Origin: Gymnothorax reevesii | Lineage: Eukaryota; Chordata; Actinopteri; Anguilliformes; Muraenidae | Length of the DNA stretch: 64,000 nt | Direction of reading: 5' to 3' | Assembly (NCBI GenBank): GCA_029721435.1 | Contig: CM056586.1 | Span: 72,374,607 to 72,438,606 of the forward strand | Shown here: positions 42,597 through 54,500 of the stretch, piece by piece | Position numbering within the stretch: the stretch's first letter is position 1 | Layout of the letters: each line of letters begins with the position of its first letter | The notes under the pieces: model-generated | Told to the model about the DNA's origin: nothing | What the model saw: the letters and a program-made list of their open reading frames with translations, nothing else | The model's database searches: none | Made by a program: the position numbers and the translations under genes

Positions 42597-45500
42597 CAGA
42601 CCTGCGTAGCTGGTATCGACAGGGTCCAAGCCACTGATGTAATTCGCCACCGGGGGAGGCGATTTGTACTTGCAGGCCCACTGGGGAAATACAATAGTTG
42701 TGTTGAAGGCAGCACAGATACCGGAAACATTAAATTAACAATTTGTCTCATAAACAGTTTTGTAAAAGTTGGCTTAAAAGCAAATTTTGAAAAAAATTAC
42801 AGATCCAAAATGAATTGACTTGTGAAAATTATTTTTATGAGTTTTGATCAGGATCATGCGTAGATGCAATGTGCCGAGTTTGATGCAGATCACGTTTACG
42901 ACCTTCGAGGGGAAAAAAAAAGCAGGTTTCGCATTTATTGCGACTAGAAATTGCCAAAAAAAAAAAAAAAATCATCATTCAGCAGTTGAGATGAAATCCT
43001 GAAAAAAATCCCACATTTATCCTGCTTGTCTTCAGTCTATTCTCAAATATTTTGGTGGAGTTTGGGTCAATTTCTGATGAAATAAAAAAAATATTGTACA
43101 GATTGTGCAATGTCCAGTAAAATATACTGTAAAACAGTAAATATTGTTGCAGACACACCATTTGAACACTGTTTGAAATTCTTGCCAAACATTATCTTCA
43201 GAATGTCTGTGTCCAGTTTGGTGGAATTTGAATAAAGATTAGTGGAAATATGAATATTTTGCACATTTTCATATTTTGAAAAGTATAACGTGACAGACTT
43301 TTGAACTGACCATATGTTGCAGTACGGAAAAGTTTTGTCACAATTCAGTGATTGTGCCAAATAAATTTCAGCCCTGAAGAAAGTATGGGTAATTTTTATT
43401 GATTTTTCAAAATCTTGCCATTTAGAACTTTTGACAGTAAGATATTATGTCATAAGCCATGCCCCCTTTAATCTTTCATCACCAAATTTCATAAATTGAC
43501 TCAGACATGACCCTAGACAGTACACACTGAATTTTGTGCAAATCTACTCAGCTGTTTACGACAAACAAACTTCTCACCTTTGTGGTGCCCCCTAGAGGTA
43601 CAATTGCGTGAAACTGTACAAGGAAGCAAAGGACACTGGTCCAAACATGCAAACTCAAATGTCATCCAAATCGAGTGGATTAATGAAAACTCTTTTGATA
43701 TTTTTTGATCAGTATCATGTGTAGATGCAATGTGCTTAGTTTGGTGGACATCATAGTTATGACCTAGGAGGAGTTCGAAAAAATAGATTTCACATTCATC
43801 AAGATTTTGTTGGGAAAAAAGTCAGGGGTCAAGTGGGTGTGGCCTACATAATGTGATGTGGTGAAATTCAAGGAACATGGGAATATAAGGTTTTTGAGCA
43901 TAAAACGTACAATATTTTGGTTATATGCAAATATGCATTGTCCTTAATTATAGCGCCCCTGCTAGTGGACGTGCCATTTTTGGTGCCTGAGGTTCGTGGG
44001 GGGGTTTGTACCTGCCCTCCAAATATCTCATTCTTGGCTTATACGGTTTAGGCTGCAGTATGACTTTAAAATTGATGAAGCGGAAGAATAATAAAAACTT
44101 TCACAAAAACAATAGAGTTTTCCCCAGGCTTGGTCCTCTAATAATAATATAAAACATAATGATGATGACGATGATAGTTATTGTGACAGTGGTAATAGGA
44201 AATGATGATGGAAAATAATGATAGTAATAATAACAAATTGTGACAAAAATGTGTCATATCTGCTTTCATCCTAAGCAGCATACTTACTTCTGTGAATACC
44301 CACGAGCTCTTCTCAGTTTCTATTTTTTTGCATGATTTTGAAAAAAATGTCAATGTAGATCAGGGCAAAGGCAATAACTTACAATAAAAGCCAAAGTTTT
44401 AAGCTCTCAAATGGTTTCTATTTCATCTTGTTTTGATGAGCTTCAACAATTATGTCAGGTTTGTCAGAAAACCCTCAGGTTCTAGGATTGTTTTTTCTTG
44501 AGGCTGTTTTTAAGCAATGCCTTTGGTTTTCGCTCGCTCTTTCAGAGGCCGCTGTAGGTCTTAGTGTGTATATGAATGTATGTCTTCATATTCAGTCTGG
44601 TGTTGTTAACACTCAGCAGACTGGTGGTGATCTGTTTAAAGTGGTTATTAGTGGTGATGTTCTGTTAAAATGATGTGTATGGGTGAATTAAAGCTGAATA
44701 CACATGAATGATGTCTTATTCACCGAGGGGATGCGCGGACAAATGAACTGACAAATTATGGGGAGGGTAGGCAGGTTATGTTCTTGTAATTGCAAATGTT
44801 GGCTGATGATATATTCTGTTAACAATGAGTATTATTGGTGAAAAAAGCGTCAGTCTCTGTAACGCGTTTTTATCACACATAGGTCAGTGCTCTTTAGGCA
44901 GCTGTACAGCTGAAACTGTGTCTGCCTTAAACCTGTGAGACCCAGACACTGATGCTTGAAAAACTCTCCATTAAACCATTGAATTCTTCTTTGCATTTTA
45001 TATGCTTCCAAAATATAGTCAAAGGTCGAGGGAACAGTGAGAACTTCACTCTAAGGTGTTATAATTCTTATGAGGCAAAAATAATTTTTTTTCTTGTGGG
45101 ATTGACAGGAAATGTGCATAGTTTTTCTTCCTATATTTTTTATCACGTGAATAAGTGCTCTTCAGGAAGATTTAGCTATCTTTGCCTCAGACATACTTTT
45201 CCCCATGAAAAGCTAAAATTTAAGCTCTTACAGAAGCTGACGCATCTGAGCCCAATTCACCTGTCTTCAATGATGCTATCTCATCACAGGCAAAAGAATA
45301 TAAATATAAATAATGGCGTTGCACTAGATAGGACATCTAATAAGGGCCTGGCTGGGGGGTTTTAGTCTACTGGGGCCAATCTAGGGCTTATTAAATTCTA
45401 ATTTATCCAACTTTACACATGTGAAAAAAGCCAACTGGCAGGATTTTGCCGGCCTTCATGAATAATGCATGAGGCTTGTGGCGCTATATATGAGTGGCGC

Positions 45501-48500
45501 AAAAGGAGGTCAGGAACGCAGGCACAGGAAGGGGACTGCTTTTCCCTCGGCGGAGACAGTGGCCAATGGAGCCACCAGGCCCCTCGGCCGCGCTCCAGGC
45601 CCCAGCTAGCGAGGCGTTTGAGCCGTCTGAAGAGGCTGCCGGAATGCCCAATGTACCCGCTGGACGATCATTGCTCATCCTCCAACCAGTTGATGCCACT
45701 CTACTCCAAACTGCTGAGGAAGGTTTAATATGAAAATGGGTAGTAGGTACAACTTCCACGGTTGTTGCTGTTCAAATTCACAGGCAACCATCGTGCCAGT
45801 AGATTCATACAGTGTGTGAATTTGTGCGTGTAGGCATTTGTGGAGTATGCATGTGGAGGTACGGTTCTATAACATGGGGGGGGGGGGGTTTAATTGGTGG
45901 CTGGGGAGAAGCTGGCATCCACTGGCATTATTAACCCTTAGAGCACTGAAATGAATTTTTAGAAAATATAAATTACAGTCTTACTTCATTGAGCAACAAT
46001 AGTTGCATTTAGCCCTTTAAGGGTCACTTGTCATGTTTTTTTCAAGTTTTTGATGCTGAACTCAAGTTTTCTGACATTGAAGTTATCAATCGTATCATAT
46101 TTTTTCAGTGCTTGGTTTCTAAGATCGTTTGAATCATTTCTCCACAACATGAAAATGTGGCTCTGAGCATTTTTTCATTGTGTTCTTCAAATGTCTTGAC
46201 TAACTGTGAGTGGAAACAAAGTTTATCTTCTAGTTGAGTTCACTCGCATTAATGCGAGCTGCGTCACATTTTTAAGGCAGGCGGCAAATGTTCGTTTAAA
46301 AGTTCAACCAGCTTGAAACGAGTTACAGTGAATGAATGGAGACAAATGTGGGCAGATTAAGCCACTAAATGCGGAGGCTGGTTGGATGTTGTGTTGCGTT
46401 TACTGACCAGGAGATGTTGATGTTTTGTGGGACTTTATGGGATCAGGATTGATCATCTTCTGAATAGATGGAGGTGGACGTGCTAATATTTGACGCCTCT
46501 CTGCTTTAGGTCATCGTCAGGCTGTGGATGTCTGCGGCTTCAGCTCGCAGGGCCGGCTGCTGCGCTTTGGATTCTCCGCCATATTCGGCTTTGGCGGGCG
46601 AGCGCTAGCGCTGGCTGAGAAACAGCGGTGGATGCCGCCCAGCCAGCGACGGGACTTTGCCTTTATCAAAACGCTAGCGAACCTCAAGTAAGGTTGGCGA
46701 AGTTTCACCGAACCCTCTCTCTCAGCAGTGACACACGCTGGCCCTGCACACCGCATCGCTCGTCCATCCACACGGACTTCAGTCCAGCTCCAGCTCTCAT
46801 TGTCTGTCTACTTCAGTCCTGCCACATTCATGGACGTATTTAGGTCAAAAGGGTTCCGTTTATGTTACTAAGTACTGAGAGGAAAAGATTCTGACCATCT
46901 GTCCACAACCTGTAAAATGAGCGGAATTTCAACCCCTTTGCGCAGATATAGATGCTGGCGTCCGTAAATTCCGACATTTAATTCCTAAATAATTCTGTCC
47001 TTGAGTTTTCAAATGTCTTGCTTCACTGGAATAACTTGAGTTATAAAGCTTAAATAGGCTCCTGCATAACAGAAGAAATTGGCATTAAGTGTATTCTGCC
47101 CAAAGGGGCTAAACGTACCCTTAGTAAAATCTGAAATACATTTCCAGTGGAAAAAAAGTCCAACGATTTACAGTGCTGAGAGGCATTCAGTTAAAATTGA
47201 ACAAGACCAAAGTTAACCCTGACAGTGCTATAGGCAGCTAACAGTTGCCCAGTGACGTAAGATATCGAAATCAGATGCTGTTGAAAACGCATCATTTGGC
47301 AACTTGTTTGAAAGAGCTTCCGCATTGGGAGCTCTTTCAAACAAGTTTCCACATGATAGATTTTCAACAGCTCAAGATCATTACTTTTTTAATTCCTTGA
47401 AAATGTATTCAGGGCTCTAAAGGTTAATGCGAAAAAGTTTAATTTCAGGACAGACATTCACAATATAGCCAAAGGTGTGTGGGCCCTGTTCTGTGATATA
47501 CATAAAAAATGCACACAGTTTACTCTCAAATTGAATTTGGAATGAAATGGTCAGCACGGGCTGCTACGACATTCATTTTATGGTATTTCCTCACAATTCA
47601 GCTCTCAATTAAGTGCTACAAAATCCTCAATATCCATTCCTCACAGTAAAATATATTTGACTTACAGTGCCCTCAAAGCTGATTTTCTTTCCTATCAGGC
47701 CATACTGACTAATTTTTTTTTTTTTTTTTTTAATTTGGCATCTCCAATCCCACCCAAATCTGGAATGCCCAATTAGTGAACTATGTACAAAGCTTGCTCG
47801 TATGTGACCCCTTGCTGCCAACTCAGGATAGTGAAGACAGCTCACGGCTCTCCTCCGAAGCACGTGTCCGTCAGCCACTGATTCTTATACACTCATTGGT
47901 CGAATCCTCGTAAGTTCCGAACGAGGGCGGAGGATACCCGGACGTGAACAAACCCAGAGTCTTCCTGACGAGCGCCCGTCTGGCCAACAGGAGGCGCTGG
48001 AGCAACGAACAAAGCGGTTATTGTATACCCAAATCCGGCAGTCCCTTCCCAATTTGAAACCCTGTAGCGCGATCGCCAATTGTGCGCTACTCTGAAAAAG
48101 CTGCCGACCCCTGCCGGTGGGTACGCCGGGGCTCGAACCCGCGACGTGATAGACACCTCTGCACTGCAGCGCAGTGCCTTAACCGAGTGAGCTATCCGGC
48201 AGCTCCATACTGACTAATTAATTTAAAATTCATTTAAAATGTCAGATATTAATTACATTTCCGTTTTACTATGTACTGTATGTCAATGAGGTTTCAGTGA
48301 AGTGTCTGCAAACTTTTGGCTCTATAGGGCACCTGTGAGGCGGTATTTTAAAAGTGCACTTAGCTGAAGTTCAGACCAAGGATCAGTTTTGCCTTTGAGC
48401 TCCTGACACAAGGATGGGGAAATCAGACCGGAGAGCAGCAGGTATTGAAAGAGAATTTGGTCCCAGATCAGCAAACACAGAGATGAGTGAGGCGTATGAG

Positions 48501-51500
48501 GAACAAAAGTGAAAGTTCTGGAGAAAGATGTGCTGCGGATGTGGATGTGACGTACTGCTTCCTGTGAAACATTCTGTTGCAGGCCGGAGCACTGTGAGGT
48601 GGCCTTTCTGATCCCGCAGCCAGCACAGGGAGCGGCTGAGGAGACCAAATGGTACGTAGCAGTCAGGTCTTTCAGCCTCACAACCCCTCTCCTCAACTGC
48701 CATCAGCCTAAAGCTGCTTTCATACCGAACGCAAAACAAATTTTTCGCACGACAGATTACGTTCAGTTACGTTAAGTCTTTGCATTGACTTTGAATGTAA
48801 TCTGTTGTGTGAAAAATTTGCTTCGCGTCCGGTGCGAAAGCAGCGTAAAGCGGCCTTTATTTTAACCCACTTGTGAAGAAACCCACCTCCCCTCGATGAC
48901 CCACTGGACTGAGATCAGTAAAGCACAACTGCGGAGGGTCAGCCTGCAGTACGAGTTTCCAAATAACTGACTACACTAAATTCTTTTTTGACTAGGTAAT
49001 CTCCGTATGAAACCCAGTTTAGTCCTGGCTTATTCTGAACTTATTTTTTTCCTGTAAAACCAGTCTTTAACCCTTTGACACCCAGCTTGTATAAAACTGA
49101 ACATGACTGCGCTGCCCAAGTTAAAACCACTCACCAGTTTAGACGAGCTTTTATCAAATTCTCAGTTTACCATAGCATTTTATGGTATGAAATGGTAAAA
49201 GTAAGTTTTACCTATACATTTCAGCACAAACTGCATGCATTTATTAACAAGAAAAATGTAGCAGATTTTACATATCGAGGGCAAATATTCAGAGATACAT
49301 TATCATTTTGAATGTGAATCTTTGCTGAAGACCTTGATTAGTATAATCTGGCATGTAACTGCTTAGTTGGAATGAAAGCTACACCCACACCAGCCCTTTC
49401 TGGATAAGATTGAGGGCCCCAAGGCAATCGTAAAGCATGGAAAAAACCGTGTTCGGGCAGAGGACGCAATGAGCATAATACAGAAATATCCGTATGTGGG
49501 CGCGAAGGGGTTAATAATGATGTTGCTCTCACAGGTATTTTTCTTTGGGTAAGATTTTTCTGAGCAAAACACTTCATCCACAAATAGTGATGTATTACTT
49601 CTCATACCTTGACAAGCATTTGAATTAATCAATTGTTTTATACTGTGTACTGTAATGTGAATATAGGCCACTAGATGGCAGTATTTACCTTTTTTTTGTT
49701 TAGCTCAGACTGGAGTCATGTTTAGACATGTCCTGGACATGTCTGGGGCAAGTCTCAGAAAATTAAAAAAAAGAGGTCTAAATGTGGGTGGGGTCTGCAA
49801 AAGAGTATATAAGGAAAAGAATTGAGACAGTAAAGTAGTAGGAGAAATTGCAAGAAGATGACCAGACCTGCCATTCTGTTCAAGACCTGTGACGTTTCTT
49901 TTGTGGATTTCTTTGACTGTGTTTGAGCATTTTCTTCATCCAGGACATCACCAAGCCACCCCACTAAAAAGGGACTGTAATTATTTCTGTTTTTTCTTAT
50001 TTATCAATCTTGGTCTTTAGTTGTAGGTTGTTATTAGTCTTTGTCTTCGTTAAAAATTAAATGTGTTTTAGTTGTTAAAACTGTGTTTGTCATCCCTTGC
50101 TGTTGCTGTTGTGTTATAAATGTAATAACAAATTGGGGCCATAACAAATTGGGGGCTCAAGGTCCGGGATAGACCATTGTGTGAGTAATTTATTGAAAAT
50201 CTAACATTCCAAATTGTAAAATTGTTTTTGTGAATTTTCCTAGATATATATTGACAACAGCAATGGATGATTTCTTGGCATCACCAACCGTAGGGGTTTT
50301 GAAGTCTTTTAAAAAGACAGAACTGCTAGAAATTTGCAGACAGTTGGAGCTGACAGAGGTAAAACCAGCCATGCGAAAAGCAAGACTGGCTAGAGAGATA
50401 GTTGAATATTACATTGATGAAAATGTGTTTGCACCAGGAGATCTGGAACAGTTTCCAGTGGAAAATCCAAATATAGAAATGGAACTTAAATTAAAAATGC
50501 TAGAGATTGAAAGGGAGGAAAGAGAAAAAGAAAGGGAGGAAAAAGAGAAAGAAAGGGAAGAAAGAGAAAAAGAAAGGGAGGAAAAGGAAAAAGAAAGAGA
50601 ATTTGAGAGGGAAGAAAAAGAAAAACAAAGGCAGTTTGAGTTAGAAAAATTAGCAAGAGAAGAAAAACAAAGAGAATTTGAGTTAGAAAAATTTGCAAGA
50701 CAGAGAGATTTTGAATTAGAGAAATTCGATAGAGAAGAAAGACTCCAAATGGAGCAACTAAAAATAAAAATTGCAACTGAAAATAAATTTCGGGCTAGCC
50801 AGGAGGTAAAACTGGTGCCTCCATTTTCGGAAAAGGATGTTGACAACTATTTCCAGTGTTTTGAAAAGGTAGCAAAGAGTTGCCAGTGGCCAAAGGAACA
50901 CTGGCCTCTGATGTTGCAAACTGTCCTCAAGGGTAAAGCTCAACAAGCCTATTCGGCTTTGTCTGCAGATGATTCCTCTGATTATGAGATTGTCAAAAAG
51001 GTTATTATGAGAGCTTATGAGTTGGTTCCAGAGGCTTACCGACAGAAATTCAGAGGTTTGAAGAAATCTGAAAATCAGACTTATGTGGAATTTGCTAATG
51101 AGAAAAAGGTTTGCTTTGAGCGCTGGTGTACTTCTATGGAGGTCAAGGATGATTTCAACTCACTAAAAGAGATGGTGTTAGTTGAAGAATTCAAGAACTG
51201 TGTTAAGGATGATGTTAAGACCTACCTTAATGAGAAGCAAGCACTGAACTTGCAATCAGCTGCCAAATTTGCAGATGAATATGTTCTCACTCATAAGTCC
51301 AAATTTCAGTCTAGCAGTAACAATAAATGGTCCCAATTTCAGAAAAAGGGTTACGGTGATACCCAAGATTCCTCACCCAAAGACAAAGACAAATCTGGTG
51401 ATGGTGCTCAGAAATCCAGTAATAGGTCTGATCAAAGTGTGAAAGCTGACAGTGACAAAAGTGGTCTAGTTTGCAGTTATTGCAAGAAATCTGGTCATGT

Positions 51501-54500
51501 TACAACTAACTGTTGGTTCCTTAAAGCTAAGAAAGAAAAAGAAAAGGATACCAAACCAAATGCCTTTGTGAAAACAAGGTTAGAAACCCCTGTAGTAGAT
51601 AACCAATCTGCTAAATTGCCTGCTTCTTGTGGGGCTAAAAAGCCTAATACAGCTGACTTTGTGAGGGAGGAATTTCTTCCATTTGTGTCAGAGGGATTTG
51701 TGGCTCTGAATGAGCATACTACTCCTGTCCCCATATATATCCTAAGGGATACCGGAGCTTCTCAGTCACTTTTGTTGATGGACTCCTTGGAGTTACGTGA
51801 TGAGACCACTTCAGGGGATTTCATACTTGTACAAGGTATTGAAGGGAGGACTGTATCTGTACCCCTGCGCTCTATATTCTTGAAGTCAGATTTAGTTACA
51901 GGACAGGTAAAGGTGGGACTTATGTCAAGTCTACCTATAAAGGGTGTTTCTCTGTTGCTAGGCAATGACCTGGCTGGGGGCAAAGTAGTTCCCCCTGTAC
52001 ATCTTACTTCACAGCCGAGCACTGAAAATGGGGATGAGGACCCATCTCTGTATCCTTCTTGCGCAGTGACTCGTGCTATGGCCAAGAAGGCTAAAGAAGA
52101 TGATGTTGTGGTGCCGTCCAGTACATTGAATAGTCAGGACTCAGGTGGTTCGCCTCATGACTCTGATTGGCCTACTATGGTTTCTCCGTTTGAGGACTTA
52201 TCAGATACTTTTATCAGTTCTCTATTCAGCCAGCCGGATGGGTCTGGTGATTCTGATGTGTCTGGAGACTTGTCTCTGTCCAGAAAGCGGTTGATTGAGG
52301 AGCAAACTAATGATCCTGAAATTGGTGTACTAAAGAGGAGAGCCCTTCCTGAAAAAGAAATAGATGCAGTTCCAGTTGGGTATTATCTCAAGGATGGTGT
52401 GTTGATGCGGAAGTGGCGCCCTCCTGATATCCCTGCCAATGCAGATTGGGCAGTGGTCAGGCAAATTGTTGTTCCGAAGGTCTATAGGAATGAGATCTTA
52501 ACAATGGCTCATAGTTTACCTTTAGGAGGTCATCTTGGTGTTAACAAGACTGTTGATAAGATCATGAAACACTTCTTTTGGCCTGGGCTTCGGAAAGACG
52601 TTTCCAACTTTTGCAAAACCTGTCACACTTGTCAGGTAGTTGGAAAACACCAGTTAGACCCACCTGTAGCTCCATTGCAGCCTATCCCAGCATTTGGGGA
52701 GCCATTCTCTAGGGTCATTGTTGATTGCGTTGGTCCATTACCCAAGACTAGATCTGGAAATCAGTACTTGTTGACAATCATGTGTGCATCTACCAGATTC
52801 CCCGAAGCCATACCTCTACGTAACATCAAGGCAACTGCAATCTCGAAGGCTTTGATAAAGTTCTTCACGTTGTTTGGCCTTCCCAGGGAAATTCAGTCAG
52901 ACCAAGGTAGCAATTTCACTTCAGGATTGTTTCAGCAGGTTGTGTATGAACTAGGTGCAAAACAGATTCTTTCTAGTGCCTATCATCCAGAAAGTCAGGG
53001 TGCCTTAGAGCGGTTTCATTCCACTCTCAAGACAATGATGAGGACTTATTGTTATGACCATGAGAAAGACTGGGATGAAGGGGTTCATTTGCTGTTGTTT
53101 GCAGCTAGAGAAGCAGTGCAGGAGTCTACTGGATTCAGTCCATTTGAGCTAGTGTTTGGTCATGAAGTGAGAGGACCTTTGCTATTATTGAGTGAACAAT
53201 GGCAAGAGGAAGAGCCGCAAATCAGTCTGTTAGACTATGTTAGCAAGTTCAAGGAAAGATTGCGTGCAGCTTGTGACCTTGCCAAAGAGAACTTGAAATC
53301 AAGTCAGGGAAAAATGAAAACTTGGTATGATCATAAGGCTAGAAGCCGTGAGTTTAAACCAGGAGAAATGGTCCTTGTGTTGTTTCCCTTGCAGTCCAAT
53401 CCATTGCAGGCTAGATTTCATGGTCCTTATGAAATTCTGACAAAACTCAATGATCTCAATTACATTGTGAAGACTCCAGATAGGAGAAAACCAAAACAAT
53501 TGTGTCATATTAACATGCTAAAGCCTTATCATGACAGAAATGCTAGGGTTGCAGCTGTCACTTCAGATTCTCCAATGGTCGAAACGTGTGAAGATGAGGG
53601 GGAGTTTCAAGATGATGAACCAAGAATTAAAGCTGAAGTTCTTTCATGTAAATTGTCAAACACTGAAGTGTTGCAAAATCTTGATGTAAAACTCCAGCAC
53701 TTAGAACCCTCACAGAGAGATCAGTTTGAAAGGTTGATCAAGAAATATGAGGATTTGTTTCCTGATGTTCCAAAGAGAGTTACTATAGCCTCTCATGATG
53801 TAGATGTTGGTGATGCCAAATCAATAAAACAGCATCCATACCGGATGAATCCTGAAAAGAGAAAGATTGCTGAGAAAGAGGTTGAGTACATGTTAAAACA
53901 TGATATTATCAGACCCTCCAACTCCGATTGGAGTTCACCCTGTGTGCTAGTTCCAAAACCTGATGGAAGTACTAGATTCTGTACAGATTATCGCAAAGTC
54001 AATGCTGTAACTAGAACTGATGTGTTTCCAATACCTAGGATTGATGATTGTATTGATAGTGTAGGGCAAGCAAAGTTTCTGACCAAGATTGATTTATTGA
54101 AGGGGTATTGGTGTGTGCCTTTAACTGAGAGGGCCAAGAGCATCTCTGCTTTTGCCACACCATCTGGATTGTACCAGTATGAAGTCCTACCCTTTGGCAT
54201 GAAAAATGCCCCAGCCACGTTCCAAAGGATGATACAGTCTACAATCGCCGGATTGCCACACACGGGTGCGTACATCGATGACCTGATCACATGGAGTGAC
54301 TCCTGGGAAGAACATCTAAAAGATGTAGAGACGTTGTTCCAGCGCCTGACCCAGGCTAACCTGACTGTTAACCTGAGCAAGAGTGACTTTGGTTGTGCTA
54401 CTGTCACCTATCTTGGCTACGTCATAGGCCAGGGTAAGGTGGCACCCATAAATGCTAAAGTCCAAGCCATCATGGACTTTCCAGTTCCTGACAACAAAAA

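Noticed and set aside
45465..45760. Overlapping frames in a GC-rich patch as a missing exon
   Set aside because: No similarity to cerkl, and exon D to E phases already fit without it.
50409..50846. Minus-strand 145-codon Ser/Phe-rich frame opposite gag
   Set aside because: It is the mirror of the Glu/Lys-rich coiled coil repeats on the coding strand.
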